Source: Chloroflexota bacterium
Lineage (GTDB): Bacteria > Chloroflexota > Limnocylindria > Limnocylindrales > CSP1-4
NCBI GenBank assembly: GCA_021802825.1
Contig: JAJZRG010000007.1
Span: 1-64,000 of the forward strand
Direction of reading: 5' to 3'
DNA: 64,000 nucleotides
The translations under genes were made by a program, and so were the position numbers. Numbering within the stretch: the first letter of the stretch is position 1; each line of letters opens with the position of its first letter. The notes under the pieces are model-generated. The model searched no databases, was not told the origin of the DNA, and saw nothing but the letters and a program-made list of their open reading frames with translations. Positions 35,733 to 44,256 of the stretch are shown piece by piece.

Positions 35733-36697
35733 GCGCCATCGTGAGGGCCAGCGGCCTCGTCAAGCGGTACGACCGGACGGTCGCCGTGGCGGGCGTCGAC
35801 CTCGAGATCGGCGCGGGCGAGATCTTTGGTCTCGTCGGCCCAAACGGCGCCGGCAAGACGACGACGCTGCGGATCCTGGCCACGCTCATCCGCCCCGACG
35901 GTGGAGACGCGGAGATCGCCGGCTCCTCGCTGTCCCGAAACCCCAACGACGTCCGCCGCGTCCTCGGCTTCATGCCTGACTCGTTCGGGGTTTACGACGA
36001 GATGAAGGTTTGGGAGTACCTCGACTTCTTCGCCCGCTGCTACGGGATCCCGGCCGACAGGCGACGGCGGATGATCGGCGACCTCCTCGACCTTGTCGAT
36101 CTGGGGCCCAAGCGCGACACCTACGTGCAGGGCCTCTCGCGCGGGATGCAGCAGCGCCTGTGCCTCGCGCACGCGCTCGTCCACGACCCGCAGGTCCTGC
36201 TGCTCGACGAGCCGGCGTCGGGCCTGGACCCGCGGGCCCGCGTCGAGCTCCGCGAGCTCCTGCGCGAGCTCCGGTCGCTGGGCAAGACGATCCTGGTGTC
36301 GAGCCACATCCTCCCCGAGCTCGAGGAGCTGTGCACCTCGGTCGCGATCATCGACCGCGGGCGCGTCCTCGCCCATGGCCCGGTCGCCGAGATCGAGCGC
36401 CGGCTCCGGGTCGGGGCCGTGTACCGCATCCGCGTGCTCGGCGACCCGGCCGCGGTCGAGGCCGCCCGCGCCTGGCTCGAGGCGCGCGCCAGCGTGGCGA
36501 CGGCGGCGATCCTCAAGGACGGCGAGATCGAGCTCGGCTTCCAGGGCGACGACGAGGCCGCCTCCGGACTCCTCGCCGATGCCGTCATGGCGGGCATGCG
36601 CATCACGACGTTCGCCCGCGCGGCGAGCGACCTCGAGGAGCTGTTCCTCCAAGTCACCGATCCGAGCGCCGCGGGCGCCGCGGGAGCCGCAGCATGA
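35729..36697 (+). CDS. ABC-2-type transporter ATPase
   Basis: A 322-residue ATPase of the CcmA/DrrA kind. Walker A GPNGAGKTTTLR, Q-loop region GFMPDSFGVYDE, signature LSRGMQQRL, Walker B VLLLDEPASGLDPRAR and switch His in VSSHILPEL are all present. The C-terminal 90 residues are the regulatory domain common to drug- and gliding-type exporters. It overlaps both neighbours by 4 bp and pairs with the following permease. Confidence 0.92.
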   Translation: MSAIVRASGLVKRYDRTVAVAGVDLEIGAGEIFGLVGPNGAGKTTTLRILATLIRPDGGDAEIAGSSLSRNPNDVRRVLGFMPDSFGVYDEMKVWEYLDFFARCYGIPADRRRRMIGDLLDLVDLGPKRDTYVQGLSRGMQQRLCLAHALVHDPQVLLLDEPASGLDPRARVELRELLRELRSLGKTILVSSHILPELEELCTSVAIIDRGRVLAHGPVAEIERRLRVGAVYRIRVLGDPAAVEAARAWLEARASVATAAILKDGEIELGFQGDDEAASGLLADAVMAGMRITTFARAASDLEELFLQVTDPSAAGAAGAAA

Positions 36698-37962
36698 GCC
36701 TGGTCATCCCTCGCCGGAACGCCCTCCGCCAGGTCGCGGGCGGCATCGCCGCCGTCAGCACGAAGGAGCTGCGGGGCCGGATGCGCGGTCGGCGCGCCTT
36801 CGTGCTCCTGACGGTCCACCTAGTCGCCGTGTCGGGGTTCGCGTTCTTCGTCGAGGAGATCGCGGTGCGCTCGTCAGGCAACGCCTTCGGCGGCGTGCAG
36901 AGCGCCGACATCGGCCGGGCGCTGTTCACCGCGCTGCTGTTCTTCCTCACGATCGTGGTGCTGATCCTGGGGCCGGCCTCCACGTCCGGGGCCATCAGCC
37001 TCGAGCGTGAGAAGCAGACCCTCGACATGCTCATCACGACGCCCGTCTCCTCGCTGGCGATCGTGCTGGGCAAGCTCGTCGCCGCGCTCGGCTGGATGGC
37101 CCTGCTGCTGTTGGGCTCCATCCCGGTCCTCGCCCTCGTGTTCATGTTCGGCGGGGTGGGGCCCGAGGACCTGGTGCGCGCCTACGTCGTGCTGGCGACC
37201 ACCGCGCTCCTGTACGGCTCGCTGGGGCTGTTCGTCTCCGCCCTGTTCAAGCGCACCCAGGCGGCGACCGTCCTCAACCTCGTGCTTGCGCTGGTCATGA
37301 CGTTGGGCACCGGCGGGCTGTTCGGCGGCCTCAGCGCGCTGGCGTTCGCGGACCTCCAGCAGCGCTCGGTGAACATGCCGGTTGACTGGACGCAGCTCAG
37401 GCTGCCGCCGCAGGCCATGCTGTGGGCCAACCCGTTCGTCGCCGACCTTGACGTCCTGTGCCACTCCGACACCAGCATGTCCGGGTCGTGCGCTGTGGTC
37501 CTGTTCGTCACGGGCCGGATCGACCTCGCGCAGGGCGGGCAGGCCATGGCCGTCCAGGCTCAGCCCCTGCCGGCTGGCGGATTCGCGGGCGATGGCCCCG
37601 GCGTGCAAGTCGCCGCACCGCAGAACCTGGGCATGCCCGAGGATAGCTACTGGCCGGTGAGCGTGGCGGCCATGCTCGTCCTGTCGATGCTCCTGATCGC
37701 CGGGACCACGCAGCTCATCTCGCCGACCCGCCGGTGGCGCCGCCCGAGGCGCGGCCACGCGGCGATCTCGGCTGGAGGGGTGCTGTTCGCGTCGGGCGCG
37801 GTCGTCAGCCCAGATGCCGACGCCGCGTTCCCGACGGCCGCGTCCGCGTCCGTGGACGCGGACGGGTTCGACAGCGACGCAGACTCGGTTGGCAGCGCGG
37901 CACCCGAGGCCGGTCCAGATGGGGCGACCGACCGCGGGGCCGGTCCCGGCGCTGGGACATGA
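36694..37962 (+). CDS. ABC-2-type transporter permease
   Basis: A 422-residue membrane protein with about six helices. The conserved cytoplasmic turn SLEREKQTLDMLITTPVSS is typical of ABC-2 permeases of the NatB/GldF kind. The last 60 residues form an unusual acidic Ala/Asp/Ser tail (SVDADGFDSDADS...) with no membrane segment. It overlaps the ATPase and the next gene by ATGA, so the export pair is part of this operon. Cargo unknown. Confidence 0.88.
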   Translation: MSLVIPRRNALRQVAGGIAAVSTKELRGRMRGRRAFVLLTVHLVAVSGFAFFVEEIAVRSSGNAFGGVQSADIGRALFTALLFFLTIVVLILGPASTSGAISLEREKQTLDMLITTPVSSLAIVLGKLVAALGWMALLLLGSIPVLALVFMFGGVGPEDLVRAYVVLATTALLYGSLGLFVSALFKRTQAATVLNLVLALVMTLGTGGLFGGLSALAFADLQQRSVNMPVDWTQLRLPPQAMLWANPFVADLDVLCHSDTSMSGSCAVVLFVTGRIDLAQGGQAMAVQAQPLPAGGFAGDGPGVQVAAPQNLGMPEDSYWPVSVAAMLVLSMLLIAGTTQLISPTRRWRRPRRGHAAISAGGVLFASGAVVSPDADAAFPTAASASVDADGFDSDADSVGSAAPEAGPDGATDRGAGPGAGT

Positions 37963-39968
37963 GCCCGAGCACGGGCCGGGGCCTGCCGGGGGTGCCGCGC
38001 CTGCGCGGACGCCGTCGGGCGACGACCACCCAGCGCGCCTGGGTGCCGCCCGACCCGTGGGGCTCCAGCCGCCCCACCGACCCGACGCTGAGAGCGATCC
38101 GCGCGGGCCTCCAGGCCCATCAACGGCGGCTCTGGCTGCGGCGTGGCGTGCGGCGAGCATGGATGGCCCTTGCCCTGGTGGCGCTCGCCGAGGCCGTGAT
38201 CGCGGTTGCCCAGCGCCTCTGGCCGCTCGAGGCAGCCCCGCTGGTGGTGCTGGGTGTGCCGGTCGCTGGGGTCGTGGCGCTGCTGGCGGCCCTCATCCTC
38301 GTCCGCCCGACGCTCGGGGAGACCGCGCTGGCGCTCGACGCGGAGGCTCACACCGGCGATGCGGTCGCCTCGGCGCTCGCGTTCGCGGCCCTGCCGGCCG
38401 CCGGTACCGATCGCATCGAGCCCGATCCCACGGACAGCCCTGGCGGACCGGTCGAGGTCGGCCCCTCCTTCGACCTTGCCCGCGCCGAGGCCCGCCTCAT
38501 CGTTCGCCAGCGGCACGACGCGCTTGACCGGCTGGTCGCGGTGGACCCGCGGCTGTTCCGCCCGCGGTTTGACGGGCGCCGCGTGCTCGTGGCGGTGGCC
38601 GCCTTCGCGCTCGTCGCGCCGATGCTGCTGCTGCCCAACCCGCAGGACGTCGTCATCGCGCGCGACCGAGCGGTTCGGGACCAGGCCCGGGCGGAGGCGC
38701 AGCGGATCGACGAGGCGGCCAAGCAGCTCGCGGCGAAGGGCACCACCCCCACTGATCCGCGCGCCAAGGTCGCCGAGCAGCTGCGCCAGCTCGCCGAGCA
38801 GCTGCGCCAGAACCCGGGCGACCCACAGGCGAACCTCGCCAAGCTGGGCGCCGTCGAGGACGACATCCGCTCCCAGCTCGACCCATCCAGCGAGCAGCGC
38901 GCCTCGGCCCTGACGTCGGTCGCGCGGGCGCTCTCGCGCACGTCCACAGGCAACCAGCAAGCGAACCCGGAGGGAGATCCCAAGGTCACCCACCAGGACC
39001 TCAACGGCCTCGGCTCAGAGCTCGACACGATGACCGCCGAGCAGCGCTCGCAGATGGCGTCGGCCCTCGCCGCGCTGCAGGAGCAGGTCAGCCAGGCGGA
39101 CTCGGGCGCGGGTCGGGCGCTGCAGGACGCCGCGTCGAGCATGGCCCAGGGCGACACGGCTGGCGCCAAGGCCGCGCTCGACAAGCTCGGCAAGGCGCTC
39201 GAGGGCGCCGGCGAGAAGGTGCAGCAGAACCGCGACCTCGCCCAGGCAGCCTCCCAGCTGCAGGATTCGCGGCGCGAGATCGCCAACGCCGGAAGCCAGC
39301 AGGCGCAGACAGCACAGGCGAAGGGCCAAGGCCAGGCGAGCGGCCACCAGGGCTCGAACCAGGGCAACGGCCAGGGGGCCCAGGGCTCGGCGGGGGCCTC
39401 GCCGGGCGCCTCCTCGGGCAGCGGCCAGGGAGGGCAGGGCACACGCGGCCCCGCGGGGTCCGGGCAGGGGCAGGGCAACGGGCCGGGCTCCCCGCGCGCC
39501 TCCTCCGGCCAGGGACAGGGGCAGGGCCAAGGGCAAGGGCAAGGCCAGGGCCAGGGCCAGGGCCAAGGGCAGGGGCAGGGCCAGGGCGGCTCGCTCAGCG
39601 CGGGCAGCGGCGGTGGCACGAACGCCAGCTACCTTGGCTCAGGCGTGCGCAGCGGCGGCTCCGCCGGCGGCCCGACCCAGCCGAACCGGCCCAGCGTCCT
39701 CGGGCCTGACCTCGCGTCGGTCTACGCGCCGTTCGAGCGCCTGGGCAAGCCGGGCGACCCCTCATACGTCGCGGGCACGGGCGGCGACGGGCAGCTCCGG
39801 CAGGGCAACCAGCAGGGCCAGGGCACCAACAACGGCTCCAGGGTGCCGTACGGCCAGGTCTACGGCGACTTCTACGGCTACGCCCTCACGACACTCGACC
39901 GCTCGTACGTGCCGTCGTCGGTCAAGGACTACGTGCGGGACTACTTCAGCTCGCTCGACCCTAGGTGA
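37959..39968 (+). CDS. Membrane protein with Gln/Gly-repeat domain
   Basis: A 669-residue protein. Two membrane helices lie near residues 60-115 and a third near 200-220. A long helical region follows (about 225-430, KQLAAKGTTPTDPRAKVAEQ onward). Residues about 440-560 are low-complexity Gly/Gln/Ser with an uninterrupted run of about 13 Gly-Gln pairs. The C-terminal 90 residues are more conserved-looking (YGQVYGDFYGYALTTLDRSY and VPSSVKDYVRDYFSSLDP). The arrangement recalls DUF4175-like or BatC-region proteins next to MoxR genes. I do not know its function. Confidence 0.72.
   Translation: MSPSTGRGLPGVPRLRGRRRATTTQRAWVPPDPWGSSRPTDPTLRAIRAGLQAHQRRLWLRRGVRRAWMALALVALAEAVIAVAQRLWPLEAAPLVVLGVPVAGVVALLAALILVRPTLGETALALDAEAHTGDAVASALAFAALPAAGTDRIEPDPTDSPGGPVEVGPSFDLARAEARLIVRQRHDALDRLVAVDPRLFRPRFDGRRVLVAVAAFALVAPMLLLPNPQDVVIARDRAVRDQARAEAQRIDEAAKQLAAKGTTPTDPRAKVAEQLRQLAEQLRQNPGDPQANLAKLGAVEDDIRSQLDPSSEQRASALTSVARALSRTSTGNQQANPEGDPKVTHQDLNGLGSELDTMTAEQRSQMASALAALQEQVSQADSGAGRALQDAASSMAQGDTAGAKAALDKLGKALEGAGEKVQQNRDLAQAASQLQDSRREIANAGSQQAQTAQAKGQGQASGHQGSNQGNGQGAQGSAGASPGASSGSGQGGQGTRGPAGSGQGQGNGPGSPRASSGQGQGQGQGQGQGQGQGQGQGQGQGQGGSLSAGSGGGTNASYLGSGVRSGGSAGGPTQPNRPSVLGPDLASVYAPFERLGKPGDPSYVAGTGGDGQLRQGNQQGQGTNNGSRVPYGQVYGDFYGYALTTLDRSYVPSSVKDYVRDYFSSLDPR
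39507..39587 (+). repeat. Gly-Gln hexanucleotide repeat
   Basis: About 13 tandem copies of GGNCAR encode (Gly-Gln)n in the membrane protein above. Third positions vary, so selection on the protein, not only replication slippage, has kept it. Confidence 0.85.
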
Positions 39969-40004
39969 GTGACCGCGGCCCAGGCGCCGCTCCCCGGAGG
40001 ACCC

Positions 40005-41018
40005 ATGGACGCAACGACCGCCGCGGAACCCACCGACCGCCTCGCCCCGGAGGCCTTCGCCGAGCGCGCACGCGCGATCGAGGCCGAGGTCGGCAAGGTG
40101 ATCGTCGGCCAGCGCGAGCTGGTCCGCCACACGCTCGTCGGGCTGCTCGCCAACAGCCACGTCCTGCTCGAGGGCGTCCCGGGCCTGGGCAAGACAATGC
40201 TCGTTCGGACCATCGCCGACGTCATCGACTGCAACTTCAACCGGATCCAGTTCACGCCCGACCTGATGCCCGCCGACATCACGGGAACCAACATCCTGGT
40301 CGAGGAGGGCGGCAGCCGCGTCTTCCGCTTCCAGCCCGGCCCGATCTTCGCCAACCTCGTGCTCGCCGACGAGATCAACCGAGCGACGCCGAAGACCCAG
40401 TCGAGCCTGCTCGAGGCGATGCAGGAGCACCAGGTGACCGTGGCCCGCGCCCGGTACCCCCTCGATCCCCCGTTCTTCGTGCTGGCGACCCAGAACCCAC
40501 TCGAGATGGAGGGCACCTACCCCTTGCCCGAGGCCCAGCTCGACCGGTTCCTGCTCAAGGTCATGGTCCCCTTCCCGGCCGAGGAGGACCTGGTCGCGAT
40601 CATCGACCGCACGATGGGCGCCGAGTCGCCGCAGGCGAACCAGGTGGCGACAGCGGTCGAAATCGTCGAGATGCAGCAGCTCGCGCGGGCCGTGCCGATC
40701 GCCCCGCACGTCACCGCCTACGCCGTCTCGCTCCTCTCGGCAACCCACCCCGACAACGGCCGGGCGCCGTCCATCGTCCGCGAGTACGTGCGGTATGGCG
40801 GGTCGCCGCGCGGCGCGCAGGCGCTCGTCGCCGCCGGCAAGATCCTGGCGCTGCTCGACGGGCGGTTCAGCGTCGCGATCGACGACATCCGCGCCGCGGC
40901 GCTGCCCGCGCTGCGCCATCGGGTGATCCTCAACTTCGAGGGCGAGGCGGAGGGCATCTCGAGCGAGGCGATCGTGCGCACGATCCTCGACGAGCTGGCC
41001 CCGGCGTCGGTCGAGTAG
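40005..41018 (+). CDS. moxR: MoxR-family AAA+ ATPase
   Basis: A 337-residue MoxR-type AAA+ ATPase. Walker A is GVPGLGKT, Walker B is LVLADEINRA, sensor 1 is FVLATQNPLEMEGTYPLPEAQLDRF, and the C-terminal lid has the sensor 2 arginine in GGSPRGAQ. MoxR proteins act as chaperones, often loading metal or assembling complexes together with VWA proteins, which follow here. ATG 40005 has GGAGG five bases upstream. An in-frame GTG at 39969 is less likely. Confidence 0.94.
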   Translation: MDATTAAEPTDRLAPEAFAERARAIEAEVGKVIVGQRELVRHTLVGLLANSHVLLEGVPGLGKTMLVRTIADVIDCNFNRIQFTPDLMPADITGTNILVEEGGSRVFRFQPGPIFANLVLADEINRATPKTQSSLLEAMQEHQVTVARARYPLDPPFFVLATQNPLEMEGTYPLPEAQLDRFLLKVMVPFPAEEDLVAIIDRTMGAESPQANQVATAVEIVEMQQLARAVPIAPHVTAYAVSLLSATHPDNGRAPSIVREYVRYGGSPRGAQALVAAGKILALLDGRFSVAIDDIRAAALPALRHRVILNFEGEAEGISSEAIVRTILDELAPASVE

Positions 41019-41069
41019 CGGCACAGACCCGCGCCGGCCGGCCACCCCAGCCCAACCGATGAGCCGACG

Positions 41070-42065
41070 ATGAGTGCTCCGTCCACGCCCGAGCCCCTGG
41101 CGTCCGGAGAGGCTGCGGGTGCGGCTCATCCCACGGCCGCCCATGGCACCCGCCACGGCACCGGCGCGCTGCTCCCCAGCGACATGGACCCCACCGTCTT
41201 CGACGAGGGCTTCCTCCGCCAGCTCGAGCGCCTCGGCCTCCTGATGAAGCAGCCCGTCCGGGGGGGCCTCAAGGGCGGCCGGCGCTCCACGAAGCACGGG
41301 CAGTCGGTCGAGTTCTCCGACTACCGCGACTACGCCCTCGGCGACGACCTCCGACAGCTCGACTGGAACGTCTACGCGCGGCTCGAGCGCCTGTTCGTGA
41401 AGCTGTTCGTCGAGGAGGAGGACGTCACCGTCACGTTGCTCGTGGACGCCAGCCCGTCGATGGCCTTCGGGCGGCCCGAGAAGCTGCTGTTCGCCAAGCG
41501 GGCGGCGGCGGCGCTGGGCTACATCGCGCTCGCCGGCGAGGACCGGGTCGTGGTCTCCGCGCTCAGCGGGCGGACGGCCCGCCGCCAGGCCTCGCTGCGC
41601 GGCTCCGGGCGCGTCTTCCGGCTGCTGTCGCTGCTGTCCGGGATCCGCCTGGCCGACGGCCCCACGGACCTGCTCGCGGCGGCACGCCACGCGGGGACGA
41701 TGCTGCCCGGCCGGGGCGTCGTCGTCCTGATCTCCGACCTGCTGGACCCCGCCGCCGACCGCGCAGTGCGAGAGCTCGCCGCGCAGGGGTCCGAGCTGGT
41801 CGTGCTCCACGTCCTCTCGCCCGACGAGCTGGACCCGCCGCTCCAGGGCGACCTGCGGCTCGTGGACAGCGAGACCGGCGAGGGCGTGGACGTCACGGTG
41901 GACCTGGCCACACTCGATGCCTACAAGGCGCGCCTCGCCGCATGGCAGGACGGGCTCGCGACTGTCGCCGCCAAGCGTCGCGCCTCCTACGCGCCCGTGC
42001 CGTCGGACCTGCCCCTGGCAGACCTCGTGTTCGCCGAGCTCCGCCGCCGGCGCGTCGTCGGGTAG
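41070..42065 (+). CDS. DUF58 protein with VWA-like fold
   Basis: A 331-residue cytoplasmic DUF58 protein. The family segment FSDYRDYALGDDLRQLDWNV is followed by a VWA-type fold whose metal site reads D-A-S-P-S, and by VVVLISDLLDP. DUF58 genes nearly always follow moxR genes, and their products are thought to be partners or substrates of the ATPase. The N-terminal 35 residues are unconserved. Confidence 0.9.
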   Translation: MSAPSTPEPLASGEAAGAAHPTAAHGTRHGTGALLPSDMDPTVFDEGFLRQLERLGLLMKQPVRGGLKGGRRSTKHGQSVEFSDYRDYALGDDLRQLDWNVYARLERLFVKLFVEEEDVTVTLLVDASPSMAFGRPEKLLFAKRAAAALGYIALAGEDRVVVSALSGRTARRQASLRGSGRVFRLLSLLSGIRLADGPTDLLAAARHAGTMLPGRGVVVLISDLLDPAADRAVRELAAQGSELVVLHVLSPDELDPPLQGDLRLVDSETGEGVDVTVDLATLDAYKARLAAWQDGLATVAAKRRASYAPVPSDLPLADLVFAELRRRRVVG

Positions 42066-42072
42066 GCCGACT

Positions 42073-44256
42073 ATGCCGTTCCTGACGCCACTCGCGCTGG
42101 CCGGCCTTGCCTTCGTGCCCGTCGTGCTCGCGATGTACCTGCTCAAGCTGCGCCGCGACCGGGCGGTCGTCTCGTCAACGCTGCTCTGGCAGCGGCTGGT
42201 GACCGACGTCGAGGCCAACGCCCCCTGGCAACGGCTCCGACGGAGCCTCCTGCTGCTGCTCCAGCTGCTCCTGGTGGTCATCCTGGCGATGCTCGCCGCG
42301 CGGCCGTTCGCCGAGCGGCCGGCTGGGCTGGCGCGCGACCTGGTGGTCGTGATCGACACCTCGGCGTCGATGCGGGCCACCGACGTGGCGCCCAGCCGAC
42401 TCGATTCGGCCAAGGCACAGGCGATCGACGCGCTGCGGGACCTGCCTGCGGGCGGCAGCGTGAGCGTCATCGCGGCCGGGGGCACCGCCTCGGTCGTGGT
42501 CAATGCCACGGGCGACGTTGCGCACGCGAGGGAGGCGATCCGCGGCATCCGCGCCTCGGCCAACGTGGGCGATCTCGGCGACGCGCTCCGGTTGGCGTCC
42601 GCGCTTGCCGCGCGGTCCGGCGACGCCCAGATCCTCGTCGCGACAGACGCCGCCGCGCCCACGCTGCCCGAGGGCACGCTGCGGGCGCCCGTGAAGGTGC
42701 TTCGGGTGGGCCGGGCTGCGGACAACCAGGCGATCGTGGCGCTGGCGGTCCGGACCGCCCCCAGCGGGCTGTCCCACTCGGCGTTCATCTCCGCGGCGAA
42801 CCTGGGCCTGAAGATGGCCACACGCCGGGTGGAGCTGTACGCCGACGGCGCCCTGCGCGAGGTACGGACGCTGGTGCTGGACCCGCAGCGTCGCACGGAC
42901 CTCTCGATCGACGACATCGACGACGTGGCGCACCCGGCGTCGGTGGTCGAGGTGCGGCTCACGTCGCCCGATCCGGCCGCGCTCGCCTCGGGCGCCCCGG
43001 CCAGCACGGACGACCTCGCGCTGGACGACACCGCATGGGCCGTGGTGCCGCCCGCCGCGCTCCACCGGATTCTGCTGGTCGGCCCGGGCGACCCGTACCT
43101 CGAGACCGCGCTTACCTACCTGCCCGAGACGGAGCTCTACGGGGTCAAGCCGGACGACTACGGGCCTGCCACGCACCCGGAGAAGTTCGACCTCGTGATC
43201 TTCGAGGGCTGGCTGCCTGACGCGCTGCCGGCGGGCCCGGTCCTCGCCATCGCGCCCCCGACGACCTCCCCGCTGGGCGTGGTCAGCGGGACGACGGAGA
43301 ACCCGGCGATCGGCAGGCTCGACGCGAGCGACCCGGTGCTGCGCTACGTGGACCTGTCCACGCTCCACGTCGCGCAGGCGCAGAAGCTCGAGCTCCCCAC
43401 CTGGGCGCGCGCGCTGATCCCGGGCACCGGCGCCGGTCCGCTGCTCTACAGCGGGACCCTCGGCGGGCGGCCCGCGGCGGTCCTCGCGTTCCTGCCCCGC
43501 CAGTCCGACCTCCCGCTCCAGGTGGCGTTCCCGATCCTGCTCGCGAACCTCACCGGCGAACTGCTGGGCGGCTCGCAGACCCCGGCCGATGCGGTCGCGC
43601 CCGGCGCGCCGGTGACCCTCGCGATCCCGGTCGGCGCGAGCGGTGTCCGCGTCACACGGCCCGACGGGACGACCGATGAGCTGCCGGCGCCCACGACCGG
43701 TGCCGCCAGCGTCACCTTCGCGCGCACGGACGAGCTGGGTGTGTACGTGGTCACGCCGATCGGAGGCCCCAACGCCTCGGCCACGCCCTCGGGCACCGAC
43801 GGCGCCTCCGCATCCACGCCTGCGACGCCCGCGCCCGCCTCACAGGCCGCCTCGGCCTCCACGGGCGCCTCGACGGCCCCGACCTTCCGCCCCGCGGACC
43901 CGGCCGCGCCCGCCCGGTTCGCCGTGGACCTGCTCAGCGTGGACGAGTCGAGCATCGCGCCCGGCGACCCGGCGAAGATCGAGAGGCTGGGGGCGCCCGC
44001 GGCTGGAGCGTCGGGCCAGGGCGCGTCGGCGGGCCAGGGCGCGTCGGCGGGCCAGGGAGCCCCGGCCAGCCCCACGAGCAGCGGGACAGCCGCACCCGCG
44101 CAAGCCCAGTCGCGCGACGAGCTGTGGGTCCCGATCGTCGTGCTGGCGCTGGCTGTGATCCTCCTCGAGTGGCTGGTGTACGAGCGCGACACCGTGATCC
44201 GGCTGCGTCGCGCCGCCGCGGCCCGCCTGGGGCGCGCGCCGAGGCCCCAGCGCTGA
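42073..44256 (+). CDS. BatA-like VWA membrane protein
   Basis: A 727-residue protein. The N-terminal BatA-type signature (MPFLTPLALAGLAFVPVVLA then MYLLKLRR) and a second helix (LLLLLQLLLVVILAMLAARP) anchor it. A VWA domain begins at about residue 90 with the metal site D-T-S-A-S. The C-terminal third is Ala/Ser/Pro-rich with a short GASAGQ repeat and ends in another helix. It starts 7 bp after the DUF58 gene. Such proteins present VWA domains at the membrane and work with MoxR. Confidence 0.87.
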   Translation: MPFLTPLALAGLAFVPVVLAMYLLKLRRDRAVVSSTLLWQRLVTDVEANAPWQRLRRSLLLLLQLLLVVILAMLAARPFAERPAGLARDLVVVIDTSASMRATDVAPSRLDSAKAQAIDALRDLPAGGSVSVIAAGGTASVVVNATGDVAHAREAIRGIRASANVGDLGDALRLASALAARSGDAQILVATDAAAPTLPEGTLRAPVKVLRVGRAADNQAIVALAVRTAPSGLSHSAFISAANLGLKMATRRVELYADGALREVRTLVLDPQRRTDLSIDDIDDVAHPASVVEVRLTSPDPAALASGAPASTDDLALDDTAWAVVPPAALHRILLVGPGDPYLETALTYLPETELYGVKPDDYGPATHPEKFDLVIFEGWLPDALPAGPVLAIAPPTTSPLGVVSGTTENPAIGRLDASDPVLRYVDLSTLHVAQAQKLELPTWARALIPGTGAGPLLYSGTLGGRPAAVLAFLPRQSDLPLQVAFPILLANLTGELLGGSQTPADAVAPGAPVTLAIPVGASGVRVTRPDGTTDELPAPTTGAASVTFARTDELGVYVVTPIGGPNASATPSGTDGASASTPATPAPASQAASASTGASTAPTFRPADPAAPARFAVDLLSVDESSIAPGDPAKIERLGAPAAGASGQGASAGQGASAGQGAPASPTSSGTAAPAQAQSRDELWVPIVVLALAVILLEWLVYERDTVIRLRRAAAARLGRAPRPQR

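Noticed and set aside
39762..43031. A 1089-codon minus-strand frame across moxR, DUF58 and part of a VWA gene
   Set aside because: It spans several well-supported genes on the other strand and shows only compositionally biased sequence.
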